From the NCBI GenBank assembly GCA_942159475.1, contig OW804094.1, forward strand, positions 46,000,966 through 46,064,965: 64,000 nt of DNA, in the 5' to 3' direction. Below the pieces are notes generated by a model that ran no database searches, was not told the origin of the DNA, and saw only the letters and a list, made by a program, of their open reading frames with translations. Positions within the stretch are counted from its first letter, which is position 1, and every line of letters starts with the position of its first letter. The DNA is from Sthenelais limicola (Eukaryota > Annelida > Polychaeta > Phyllodocida > Sigalionidae). This document shows, one piece after another, positions 27,047 to 39,702 of this stretch. Both the position numbers and the translations under genes were made by a program.

Positions 27047-28168
27047 TCAAACCTCGTACACATTGCCCGCCATTTCTCTACACCAAGTGTGCTCTTCTTG
27101 CTCTTCCACCTCATGTACAGTGCCTAATTGTACACTGGGAGATAATGATACTTGTGGAGACAGGGCCATATGTTGCGTGAGGGACACCTTGCATTTCTCG
27201 TCCCCATCTATGAAGAGTACAGTGTCATTTGTCGGAAAACTAATTGCTGGCGTGCTTACATCTCCTGGACCACTTGCCCCTCCTGGCACACCAATCCCTC
27301 CGGGTGAAACTCCACCAACCAAAGTTGTTGATTGTCTTTCATAGACTGCCATTGCTTTCTTACATGAAACCTTTCTTGGACTGATTTCTACTGAAGTGCT
27401 AGGAGGGTGTGGAGATACAACAGGCAGAGATGATATAGCCATCTGTTCGCGTGATTGCACATCCCCATATTCCGAGTTTGTGATGTCACTATATTCTGTG
27501 ATGAATACGTCTTCATTTTCTGTGCTTTCTGCGGTCGTCACAGATTCCCTGCGACAACCGGATGTAAGTGCGGGACTAATAGGCACAGGTTTTCCTGGTT
27601 GCTGCCTCCCAAGTAAAGGCTGTCGTGGGGAAGAGTTTTCTGTAGGGTTTGAGGTCAGTGAACCAGATGATGCTGTGTTAAAGAGTTCGCTTCCGGCTGG
27701 GTGCTCTGCAGAAGTAGCGTCCCAGCTAAAAGCATTGGAGGCTAATGATCCTGCTGGGGCTGACATGGGCCCTGTATCTGATAAATGAAAACCCCGTGAA
27801 CTTGCGGCCAAAGCTCTAGACGCCCTTCTAGACCCTCCTGCAGCAGACATGGCAAGCCTAGTTTGATATTTCTGCTGCCTCCTTTCCATCCTCCTTACTT
27901 TGTCCATATCCTTCATATATTTCCCCACTCCATTATCGTTCTTGTTTCTCTTAATTAGTGAACCAATCATAAGTATTATTGAAAAGCCATAAATGAAGAC
28001 AACTGCAACAACATAGTACAAAGCACCTTCGTCGTCATAAGGTTTCTCAGTTGGTAGCACGCTGCCATTTGAGTGAGCGACTAAAGTGGCGAGGAATGTC
28101 TCATTATCAAGCTGCTCAATGTGAAACCTAACTAATGTCTGAATACGTCCATCCACGCTTTTCCCCAT
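27047..28168 (-). CDS. Single-pass membrane protein, KCNE-like potassium-channel subunit
   Basis: A 373-aa protein on one uninterrupted exon; an in-frame TAG lies upstream of the ATG. Seen: a 50-residue N-terminus with N-glycosylation sites at N22 (NET) and N34 (NGS) and no signal peptide; one hydrophobic segment at about 51-72 (YYVVAVVFIYGFSIILMIG) preceded by acidic DDEGAL and followed by basic KRNK; then NDNGVGKYMKD; then about 300 residues rich in Ser, Pro and Gly ending VYEV, a possible class II PDZ ligand. KCNE beta subunits share this layout: glycosylated outside N-terminus, LYY/YY start of the membrane span, G-x-x-L-x-x-x-x-R/K exit, and single-exon coding. They modulate voltage-gated K+ channels such as KCNQ1. 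Known human members are about 100-220 aa, so the tail is unusually long. Assignment is by motif; an unrelated one-span protein is possible. Confidence 0.6.
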   Translation of the reverse strand: MGKSVDGRIQTLVRFHIEQLDNETFLATLVAHSNGSVLPTEKPYDDEGALYYVVAVVFIYGFSIILMIGSLIKRNKNDNGVGKYMKDMDKVRRMERRQQKYQTRLAMSAAGGSRRASRALAASSRGFHLSDTGPMSAPAGSLASNAFSWDATSAEHPAGSELFNTASSGSLTSNPTENSSPRQPLLGRQQPGKPVPISPALTSGCRRESVTTAESTENEDVFITEYSDITNSEYGDVQSREQMAISSLPVVSPHPPSTSVEISPRKVSCKKAMAVYERQSTTLVGGVSPGGIGVPGGASGPGDVSTPAISFPTNDTVLFIDGDEKCKVSLTQHMALSPQVSLSPSVQLGTVHEVEEQEEHTWCREMAGNVYEV

Positions 28169-31100
28169 CCTGAGTGCTGATCTTGGTAGCTATGGTATAG
28201 GCTTCAATATATATTATGTTACTGTCCTGCAATAGGAAGCGACGATATACCCTTGCCTTTAATATAGCGTTTCAGTATAGCTCCAACTTTTAAAGTGAAT
28301 ACGAATGTCTTCCTTTATTCATGAATATTTCCTAAATTATTACGTTCCCCTGTGTCAGGGCAACGTTTATTGGAGCAAATATGGCTGTATAAATTTATTT
28401 GAATAACGAACGTAATTAGACAAATGAAGTATTAGTAATCATAAGGCCATACGTTTATCTTGATGAAAATCTGTCTACCTTTCTGCTGACATTAAGTACG
28501 TATTGTTAGCTGAGAGGTACACATATTGATTATGCCCAATAACGTTCATCAACCAGACCGAAATTGGATGAAATCTAAATTGATGCACACGTTAGGAATG
28601 CAAAGCGATTTACCGATTGAAGACAGCTTTGACCAGGTATGTATGCAGTTTACCATAGAGCCGTCCGTCACTATCAGGTAATCGAGTAAATGCACAAAAA
28701 TGCGATCTTCGACTTATTATCCTCTAAAATCCTAACTTCAATATTTAGAGAAGGGATTAGACCAGACTCTAGAGCAATTAAGGTGTGCTACCCAGATGAA
28801 TCGATGTGATACCGACATATTAGGACTATCAAGCCACAAACATGTCATCTGGCAGTGTCATTTCGAATTTGTGTGGCGTTTTAAGCATGGAGAGGCCGTA
28901 ATTACGAAAAGCTAGCTGTAACTTTATTGCGTCAGGCTAGAATTTTCAGAGGGCAATTCTTTCTCTACTACATATCCAGCATTCAGCTATGAATACGAGA
29001 AGAACAAGACAAGAGGAATGCTCCAAACCAATTAATTAGCAAAAATGGATTTACATACATAACGTAACATTCGCGAGTCATCCTTTTAATTTATAACCAA
29101 AATGATCTTCCATGGCTATCCTAGCAATCGCCTCTCAAGATTGGTATATGGAAGCAAATGAACTTGCTATCATTGGTAATAGTTCCATCATTAAATCATC
29201 TCTAACACTATTCATATACTAGCGCTAATTATCTGTTCCTTGACAATTCTCTGACCTGCACTATTATACGATATGTATGCAGGATGACGTCCGGGATGCA
29301 AATATTTGTGTACTGACATTAGCTATATCTCGATACCATCATGCAACGCTTGATAATGAACATTTATGATATTTCAAAGCATTTCCAGGGTTCTTGACTA
29401 TCAGAAACTTCAAACTTGTATTCCTAAACTTGGAGTGTTGTTAACCATCTTTCATCATCACTGTAGTATGTACTTGCTTACATTAGCTGACACAGGCATG
29501 TACATCGTTAATGTATCGTACACAATATCATTTCGTGTTATGTGATAATTTCATGCAGTTTGGAATATTTACATGCGGTGACTCTTGCGAATTACCTAAT
29601 AAATATTCTATCAGCGCATATAATGTAGGGCACATTTGGATATAGCAGGAACGGACCACAATGAAACGTTTTAGTCCTTGACAATATTTCACTTTTCTAC
29701 GACATCAAAGCAATGGCATAGCGCGAACACCATCTGCGTAGCCGATGGCTGTAAGGCAGTCGTGCTACATGAACCTTTTATGGGATACCAATCTCCTCAT
29801 TCTTCTCTTCTTATAATCCTCTGTGTTGTCATTTGATTGGTTGGCGCGACCTCCAACTCCTTTTTCCTGACAGCTGACGCGAGTTCTACACAACCTCTAG
29901 ACTAGTATCCAATGGGATCTGAAAGTTTTTGTTGGGCGGGAACTGCAGATTTTACTTTTTTTCACATCTTTCCTTCCAGATTTCGCTCCGATCCAGCAGC
30001 TAGAATATTGATTGGGGTGTGACATCTGCAAGCTGTCACTATCTGTGCTCATACCATTCTCACCGTCTTTTCGCTGAAAAAGAAAAGAAAATAGTTTCCA
30101 TTAACTTGGAAAATATTAAAATCGCCAAGTAAATAAAATTGGCAAAAATCGGAGGCGACTTCCCTGGTTATTCGCGGTGAGCTGGGAGTACCTAGGTTTT
30201 CTGAAACAAATATAGCCAACAATACCTAATGTATCGGTGACGAAATAAAACAACAGATAGACTTAACTCTGTTTGTCTAAAGGATTTCCTGATACTACAA
30301 CTTAATTGAACGTTCTGTTGGTTAAGCTTTCTGCTAAGAGAAAAGAGAATACATACGCGGACCTGAGGGCCTGCATTAGCGTCTTATATACACACAATGC
30401 TATATAGGCTTACGTGCTCGTCTCCTTGTAAGTCCTCGGCATTGCAACAGGCAGAATAGTTTTAGCTTAAGATATGTTTATTCAGCGAGAGCTTTGTAAC
30501 AGGCATTGTTGCTCTTCTCAGCTATTGCTCAAACTCTTTACATAATCACAACTCAATCCTCATTCTACATAAATCCTGTATCATATATTCTAGCAATAGA
30601 AAAACAATTATAAGTTTTACCAGAAGCAGAAACAAAGTATGGTTCACTTACATTCATAACTATACAATAAGAAAATACCATCATACTTATTCTGTGTTCT
30701 CTCCTCCTTCCAAGCTACGGTTGGATATTTTGCTTCTTGATTATCATAATATATATCGACATGATAACCTTACCAACTTTTTAAAATGTCTCATTGTTGG
30801 TTCATCTAGAATATTATAATGGTATGTCATCTACTCAAGAAAGTTCATATATCTAGAATATTGTACTGTATAGATCTCATCTGCTGAAGAAATATTGATA
30901 TCTAATTGAGCCCAAATAAGAGAATCAAACATTCAAATAGCAAATTATCTGTGTTGTGTTGTAATGCCTGGGACTAAGGGTTATAGAAAACTATAGAAAA
31001 GAAGTATATAAAAAGAATTATCATGCAGGTAACGTCAGGCTTGAAGGGGCATGTGACAGTGAACAGTTAGCATTGTCACCACAACTAGTACTAGAAGCTG

Positions 31101-34100
31101 GGAGTTTTTGGAGCAACACAATACATTTTAATTCACTCTTTGGGGATGAAGCTAAAAGATGCAAATTCCTCCAGCACCCGAATACCACCGCACTCTTTAA
31201 TAGTATGGAACGCATTTTAGTTCTGTCTTCTGATGGATTGGCATTTAATATAAATTAACAGAGTATTTTAGACAGGATCTTGCGGTCCCTTCAATGGACT
31301 AAATATCAAACGACCCATCCTAATGGTGTGAGGAACATGACATTTGGCCACAAAATGTCGAAATAAAAGGCCGTTAACCTTTGCAGTAAGTGTCAGACTC
31401 CGCTTTATCATAAGCTAATGTCCACGTAAAACGTACTTCATGTCCATAATGGGTCATGTGTAAGTGCTGAGGAATTTATGTGCTCAAAAACCACTAGGGA
31501 TACTTAATAGATCTGAAGTTAAGCAGAATAAAGCTGGCCGTGAGAGCCATGCATGCCCATGCACTTGTGAAGTTTGCTATGTAAATGTGTGATTTTACCT
31601 TTACTGCAACAAAAGACTAGCCCTTCCAAGTATAAAATCTAAGCAGATTTAATTTCGATCTAATTACCTCTTTCTCCTCCATGGCACGACAATAATCCCA
31701 ATTGCCTAATCCATTTTGGTTAACCATGTATATCAACTCTCAAATTACTTATTTCTCTACTATGGAAAAATTATCCTACACTATAGGCTTTATTTTCCAC
31801 TCAATCTTCTTGAAATCCACGTTGTCCGAGGACATATGCCATAATGTTTTACTTCTCCTAGCAACGTACCCAATTAACAAGTATTAAGGTCAATTCAAGC
31901 TCTTTAGGATCTTGGAAAAGTGTGGAGAATGTGTATCATACAATATACGTAGGACTGACTCATTTGATTACCAAATGCATTTAGATATACTGCCTTTAAC
32001 ATACGTGGCCATTGGTAAATGACAATTATTTAATACCGTGCCTTGCAATGTATTCTATTAAAACTCAATCGCCGGTATGCGCGCTCTCTTTCACTATCAC
32101 CCGGGGTATGTTGGTAATTGTTGTCGTATGCCGATAGTCCTTTCCAATCCATTAATTCCATGTCATTATAGTAACGTTTGCTAAGCATTCTCTAATGGAT
32201 GTGATACTATCAAATAAATTGTGTAAATGGTGCTTTTAAGGGTCCGTGTCCACATTGATTCATATATGAACCTGCTTGCAACAGGCAGGGAGAACATTTG
32301 CTTCGACATACATTTTAGATAATACAATTGCAGACCCGCTGAAATGTTTTTCTTTTTTAAGATTTTATTCTAACTGGGATAACATTTCCTAGGTAAACCC
32401 AGGGTTTTTGTATGGTCCTAGTGTGTATGTGCATAAGCTTTGCAAAAATCATCAGTCATATTATTGTCAGTTCTGATTGCACCTAAAACCAAACTTCAGA
32501 AAAGATTTGTGCACGAATGATACATTGAATACGACGATACTGAATGTCCTGGCATCCAATATTTACGTAGACTACATTAGATAGGGACTGAAATCGTGAT
32601 TAAATGACAGCTCCTGTCTATTCCACAAGAATGATAGTTCATGAGGCTAAAAATATATCAAACGGTGAGCCTTCGTACATACGTATGTAGTATCATTTAT
32701 TCACCATTTGTATACCTGAATATACCTGAATATGTAAACATTGTCAAAGATCCTGTTGAAAAGAACTAGTGGAAATACAGATCTATATACCCTGGCGTAT
32801 TTAACTTAAGTAAGGAGTGAGTAGCTATAGGCCTGCCTAAATGCTAGAAAAACATGGTTCTGGTTAGATTCAAGAAAACATGATATAATAATCGTTCAAT
32901 CCTGGAAACTGTAATTTATATCTTCTATATTAACATAGAATATAAATTATTCCATGTTTATCAGCTCTGTTTTTAAAGAAAATGTTGAGCCTTTAATACT
33001 TTAATGTAGTCAAACCTGAGAGAGAACGATTTAATACAGTGCATTGCATTCAACTAAACTTAGAACCTAAGTAAATCTATTCGAATTTATTCTACTAATC
33101 TTAACCTATGTATTAGAGAAGGATGAGAACCACCATGCATCCTTTTATTTACTTCTATCTCTACAGTAGGTCTATACTTGAGTTTGCAGACTTATCAAGT
33201 AGCATTATATCAGTAGTACAGGACTTAAGTAGGCAGAGACACGTCATTGCCTCTAGCAAGGTTTCAACTGTTTCACTACTGTCAACTCAAATTCTCCTAA
33301 GAATTGCTCCGCCACTGAAAGGGTCATAATGGGGAGACATGTATTGTCGCTTGTTAGCTTTTAGCATGTTTTCCTCTTGACATACTACGTCGCAGTGTTA
33401 AGTAAGCAAATATATATATAGATCCCATGTGCCTAGTGGTTCATGCCACCTATAAGAGTTTTGATTGTCTTGGAATTAACGAGTGTATGTCATTTTATTT
33501 ATTTGGTATTAAGGTAAAGTATGTAATTCGTGATGGAGATTATTTTCTTGCCAACTATTATATATTGTCACAGGATCAATAGTAGGGTAATGTTGATTAA
33601 GTTCAGACGATTCATCTGGAAGTGTTTTTTGTGATTTCACTGTCTGATGATTTCATGAGCATGACTATTTGCTTTTTTAGGCGATTTGTCCGACATAGCG
33701 AATCGTCAGTAATTTAACCAATATGTGTGAAACGAAAAGCAAAAGACGATTGTTATTTATTTGGTTAGGGTCCGTGCCTTTATTATAAAATATGTCAGTT
33801 TTCTTTGTACCTTGGTTCATAATAAACCTGGCTGCGACACTTGTTTATTCCTACTTCCTCGATACCAGACTCCGCGCTATTCAGAGATATTCAGAGAATT
33901 TCTAAGTCAAGAAGTCGATAATTATAACTTAGTCAGATTAATCTAATTAGAAGGAGAACCGTCCAACTAGACTCTGACGACATCAAACAAGACTGGCTTT
34001 CACCTGTTCACCGAGCTTAGACTACCTTTAGGACGAATTGGAAAGCGATCCACATCGGTGATAAATCTCCGACCCCAATATAGAGCTCTACATATATAAT

Positions 34101-37100
34101 TATAATTTTATCTTATATATATTGCACTTTAGACCTTAGTTCTGTGTGACCTGCTGCAATATCAGGCAAGTAGGCCAACATTGGTATGGAACTTCTCCAA
34201 ACCAAGTAAGATTGGACAAGTACACAGAAAGGCTGGTATGCAGCATGCTCAGCAATTACCTGTCAGCAGTGTCTTGTACCCACCCAGTAGTTACATTTTC
34301 CGAGCTCATTGTTTCCAATCGTCTGGGGGCCCAACCGGTTTTTCCCCCAAATGTTGGTTGATGCCCAACTGAATTGTCTAAGACCTTACACCCACGGAAT
34401 TAGATTGTCATCTATAAGGTTGTCCCTTAGATGAGGCACAACACACGTCCTCATATATATGCATGACTTAGATTCAGACATCATTATTATAAATGGGAAC
34501 TTGCAAACTTTTGTCTCGCATGTTCTCGGAATGTGGAACGATTTAAATACTTCTAAGCTATCATGGTATACATAAAGAATTAACAAGTACTACATACGTC
34601 CTTGATGACGACAACATTAATTTGCTATTGTTCAAGTTTGCTATAGTTCAAGTAATGCATTGGATCTGATGGTTGTCAGCTTCGGCGCTTTGTATATGCG
34701 AACTAATACATTTTAAATCTTACATTCATTTTATCATTTGTACATACTATATTACCTGATACAAGCAGAAGTATAAAACCATGTGTACTATGTACCACGA
34801 TCGTTTGAACAAAGGTATGTATTTAAGCATGAGCAGTATAATTTAGTCCATGCACATGATATTCGAGCACCTTCACAAGATGCTTATATATATAAATAAG
34901 TTTTTAGTGACGTATTCAGTGTATATCGATTTTCAATTTGCCTTTTTTACACAACTAACTGCGAAGAGTAATAACTGATATTGGAAACCGAAATAAACGG
35001 AAGCAAAATGAAACAGTTACTCATATTTATTGAAAGGATGGTTCTACGAAACTGTATTCTGCTAGTACATTTGGGCCGAGCCTGAAATACTCCTCTATCT
35101 CAATCGAAAAGTGTTATCAGCATGAGGCTGGGGAAACTGATGGATGTCCCAGATGTTTTTATCAAGGCCTTATTGAGCAGTCAATGTCCCACCCCCATAC
35201 TTACATGGATGCTTTCCTCACAAATACTGAGAAGTTCCAGAATTAATTGGAATCGTGCGATAGAGCACAGTGTGGATAGCATAATTCAAGTATGGTAGTT
35301 AGTGATGGCGATTAAACAAAATTGATATCAAAACGTGGCAATTTAATTTGGAAAATGATTCTATATACACAGTTGCTTTGATGAATGAATCTAACATGGT
35401 TATGTACATGGAGGTGTATATAGTCAGGTAGATCATGGATGTACACATATGTATGTGTACGTCCATGTAACGTTTAACATGGTATAGAGGAGCATGTAGG
35501 AGGCTCTGATGCGATGTCTATTGGATGATGCAGCGACCAGTTAAGGGATCCAGCAGATCATGGCTCGATGTAATTAATTTGGGCTGAACTGAGACCCCAT
35601 ATTTATTTGCATGATTCATACAAATGAACTAGATCCCCTTTGAAACTCATTCTTCAAAATCTGATATCAACTGTTACTAGTTGGGTATCACAATTTCCAG
35701 AATCATCAGGACATTAAATACAATCCTCTAACTGTGTAACCCTAGTTATAGGACAAAGTTTATTTTAAAATGGTATCCATTCACCTAGGTGATAATTATT
35801 TCTTGTAATTATGTATTTTGCAGTAAATCTTAAGACATTGAAATATTTTGTTACCATAGTTACCAGCAATGTGTATAAATACCTAGTAAAATGCAATTTT
35901 ATAAATTACAAAAACTACAGTATTCAATTTTAGCTTTAATTAGCATTGAAGTGACCTATTCCCGCAAGGTATAGGGTTGATGGTTCAGTCAAATTGAAAT
36001 ATCAATGTCTTTATAACTATTTATGTTACCATTACCATCTCCGATATACTCTCTTACACCTTACGAAATAAAACTCCTTTTTGAATAATATCACATTTCC
36101 GCTATTATCTGGCACAAATAGTTTAGGGGTAAGAATATAATGTTCGGGTTGTTTTGTTGCCATGGCTGCCAACTTCTATTTCAAAAAGTATGGATCACTG
36201 TGGGAAGTATAATCAGTATCATATTGATGCAAAACCCGCATCTGCCGATGGTGATACTTCATGTAAACCAGTTAGAAGTCTGTGCAATATGAATGTGAAA
36301 TGAATAGCATCAGCCAGAGCTGCCACTAAAGATGGACGACATGGCAAACATTAGTGGTATATGCTTTTTAGCTTGTTCATCTATAGGATATGACCTCAAA
36401 TAAAGGTGTAGCACATCTAAACGAAATCGGACTGGGCATTTCTTGTATTCAGCAAAACGTGAAAAGAATATCACATTTCCCCATAGACGCCTATTGTAAA
36501 CAACCATGGCGTATTTTATCTTTGTTTCTTATGTAGCAAGGAGCACTCCTCCCTGACAGTTTTATGACAGTTGTACTGGTCAATTCTTTTTCATTGTACG
36601 TAAACCTTTAAGTGAGCAGATATTTCCAATATGGGTAAGATATTTAGCCCCTCAGTTCCCCGCTAAATGTCCATGTAGCAGTCCCTGCTTCCTGCGGAGA
36701 TGGCCTGTGGGACGAGCATGATTACTAGCCGAGGGCTTGCATGGAGAATCTCATTTCAAATACAGGGAACAAACACTTTCTATGATACAGGCTCCATTAA
36801 GGTGTAGTGGCATGATATAAAATGCATGTTTCTTCTAGAGCAGCCTCATATTTCAAGGCGCTTATAAATATACCTGATGCTGCCTAAAAATGGAATGTTT
36901 TTGATGGAGAACAGCTGAAGTCCTGAAGTTCTAGATGAAAATAACCGGGTGCATGTGTTTTTCTGTCACTAAGCACGTTGAATCCGGCTAAACATTTCTT
37001 ATATTGCTTCCAGCTCAGATGTCAGGAGTTCTGATTTCTGGTGATAATGGATTTGGCAACGTTTACATCCTTTACGGAATATAGAGAGAATGGGACGAGG

Positions 37101-37233
37101 TGCCGATCATCGAACAATTATCTGACAAGATCTGGTAGGGATCGAAACTAATAACTGTTCGGTTACCAGCACAGTGTTCCATTATTATACATGCCCCTAG
37201 CGGTATTAGGAGATACAAGGGTTAAGGAACCCG
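28169..37233. other. 9-kb stretch without recognised genes
   Basis: AT-rich DNA upstream of the KCNE-like gene. Short anonymous frames (for example at 31073-31258 and 33123-33329) show no similarity I recognise. It may hold 5' UTR exons and regulatory DNA of the KCNE-like gene. Confidence 0.5.
29830..29945. promoter_or_regulatory. Possible promoter-like patch
   Basis: A locally GC-richer patch with ATTGG (29836-29840), CAGCTG near 29868, CCAAT (29909-29913) and GGGCGGG (29934-29940). It lies about 1.7 kb upstream of the minus-strand KCNE-like start codon. The combination could be a promoter with a 5' UTR intron downstream, but motifs this short arise by chance. Confidence 0.25.
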
Positions 37234-37236
37234 TGA

Positions 37237-37253
37237 GGTATTCGGCGAATACC
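37237..37253. promoter_or_regulatory. 17-bp palindrome, candidate recombinase core site, left copy
   Basis: GGTATTCGGCGAATACC has two perfect 8-bp inverted arms around a central G. It stands 3 bp inside the left end of the element and is identical to 43464-43480. Tyrosine recombinases act on short inverted arms around a crossover spacer, so a role as binding site is inferred, not shown. Confidence 0.6.
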
Positions 37254-37264
37254 AGTATAAATTA

Positions 37265-39491
37265 CCCCAGTAGCACATAACATTTGGGGAACATTGGGAT
37301 CGTGTTCCTCCTGTGTTTGTTTGTAGGAAACACAGAGAAAACATAAAGCAAATGTTTTTTACCAAACATCCTAGGAATGTTAGGATTTTATGTTCCTGGA
37401 ATGTTATTAGCTAACATTCAGCTAATGTTCCGAAAGAAATGTTTAAGGAACAATAATTTCAATACATTAAATGAACGTTTTAAAAAAAATGTTCCCCAAA
37501 CATTTATCTGTGAACATTAACATAACATTGGGTATTTATGTTCCTGGAGCACATATTTGTTAACTTTCTGCTAACGTTTTATATATAACGTATATAAAAA
37601 ACTTACATGATATAAGCATAGTTTGATACAATTATGGAATAAGATGGTACCAAAGAAAGAATTCTTCCAACTTGGAGGCAATACAATAGAGAAACAGGCA
37701 TCTGATATGTTAACAAAAATCAGAAACCAGAGCAAATTAATGGAAAACAATATGAAAAGTTCTATAGTACAGCATGACGATTATGCCTCATACATGTATA
37801 TGTGTGTGATGTGTCACAGAAAAATGAGTCACAAAATCAATGGAATCGACTTGATCTCATCTTTTTAAATATGAGATGGGGAGTTTTCACTACTAACTGG
37901 TGGATTCGAGGACCATCTGAACGTTTTAAGATCTTCAGCGAGACAACAATTTTGAATGTTGAATGTGCCTTTTATTGTTTCCCAACGTTTCGAGAGCTTG
38001 CACTCTTCTTTAGGGGTAATGGATGATACAAAGTTAAATATGATGGTGATCCATTGATAATATTGAAGAAGAGTACAGGGTATTGCAGCCGTTAGCATTT
38101 TCCCTCTCAACAATAGACTACCCTGGGACTTAGAGGGCGCCACCAGCGGGGATTTTCCACTTGTTTACCAAGGGGTTACACCACTGGTTTGAACCACTAA
38201 GCCACCACACTCTTAGTTACAGCCTAACCATCAAGGAGGGAACACTTCAAATTGACAGCTAGAGTAAGTTATATTTTATTCATTTCTCTAACCCTCTATC
38301 TATATTGATACTCAACAGTATTCATTGGTTATATCATGTTGAAGTTCAGTCTTTTACTAAGCTCTCTAAATAGCACCAGTTGCATTGAGAAGATAATATT
38401 TGAATTATAGTCTTTGTACTGACTTATACTGATGATGTGTCTTCCAGAATTCAGGATTGCAAAGGTAATTTTTCTTTTACTGTTCAAATGTATCTTATAA
38501 TTTCTTTGCTTCCATGCATAACAAGTGTAAGGGAGATGAATGAGATGAGCAGTAATGTCTGCTATATGCCTGAACTTACATTTCAAGTTAATGATATATC
38601 AAATCGGGGAGGGGTATTAAAATATCTCTAATTATGACGATCTTGAACAATAATGAAACAGCCACATATTAAATCTCTATGACTCTATGTGTAGTACTAT
38701 AATTGCAACTGTATAACTGATTCAATATTCGATTCCCTATGTTCTTATAGCCTCAGTCTGCCATTAAGGACTGCAATGAGTTTGCTATGTCCAACCTGTA
38801 CTCCTGACCCCTAAACCCTTTGTTTTATTTCCTTAGTACAGAAAACGGTTACAGATGAGGATGTTACAGGCGGGAAAATACAGGAAGATATTAATTACAT
38901 GTAAGACACATGGCCAAGCTATCTGATGGTAGTGTCCACTGACAGTCAAACTGTGGCCGTTGGTGGCAGGCAGTAATCCCTTAAATAAACATCCACATGA
39001 CTACAGGCCAGCTTGGCCCAGCAAAGCTCCAACTGTCAATTTATAAGATATTGCATACCCACAGAAAAGGATAGGAAGAAAATGATGAACCAAAATGATG
39101 AAATGATGATTTTTTGAGTCAATAAAAGAAAAGGTTTCAGGGAAATTATTTGAGAGAAATGTTTTTTAAACATTAAAATTAAACATTGGGTGAATTATAG
39201 TTAAAAACGTTAATTCTATGTTAAATGGGAATGTTCTCCTAACATCTTTTTCCACTATTAGGATAATGTTACAAAAGTATGTTCTAGCATAGTTATAAAA
39301 AAACAGTGGAAGAATGTTTTGTAATCAACACAAGCAAAACATAAATGATAAACGTTTTACTAATGTTAGGTAGGAACGTTCCCCTAACACATGTTCCGGG
39401 AACATCCAACAAATTTTCACTTTCAAACATTAAGCTAACAAACAACCAAACATTGAGGGAACATTCTAGGAATAAAAGTGTGCTACTGGGG
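37265..39491. mobile_element. Nested 2.2-kb TIR element flanked by TA
   Basis: Ends are CCCCAGTAGCACA (37265-37277) and its exact reverse complement (39479-39491). TA stands on both sides, and the unbroken A2 repeat has one TA at that point, so insertion with a TA duplication is directly supported. Both ends are dense in AACATT/AATGTT and GTTCC words in alternating orientation. No transposase is recognised, so it is probably non-autonomous. A fragment at 37808-37830 resembles sequences at 53079 and 55295. TA duplication is usual for Tc1/mariner-like elements, but the family is undetermined. Confidence 0.85.
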
Positions 39492-39702
39492 TAGCGGAGA
39501 TGACACGCCCACAAATAGCATGAAGACACGCCCCCTTTTTCTACACTCCTGCACGTGACGGTCACATGGTCTTGGGCGCGCGAACTTTTGAATACTTAGA
39601 ACAGAAAAGCTTTGACTAGCCTGGTGTGATGTTGGAAAAAAAAACCGGAGGATCAGGCCATAGTCGGGGAAAAAATATTCGAGATAATTTTGCTTGGTGG
39701 AT

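Larger units (their letters stand above)
37234..39638 (+). repeat. Left repeat A1 of the retrotransposon, split by an insertion
   Basis: Two parts, 37234-37264 and 39492-39638, together match A2 (43461-43637). It begins TGAGGTATTCGGCGAATACC. The second part has CACGCCC boxes and a near-palindrome CACGTGAC-G-GTCACATG (39552-39568), a strong E-box-like pair that may be the element's promoter. Confidence 0.9.

Noticed and set aside
27396..27788. 130-codon plus-strand frame
   Set aside because: It is the antisense shadow of the KCNE-like gene.
31505..31550. 5S rRNA-like words (GATCTGAAGTTAAGCAG)
   Set aside because: Only about 17 bp resemble the internal promoter region; the rest of a 5S gene is absent.
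38165..38215. tRNA-like box A (TGGCTTAGTGG) and box B (GGTTCAAACC) on the minus strand
   Set aside because: The two boxes overlap instead of being 30-60 bp apart, and no cloverleaf can be drawn. At most a decayed SINE.
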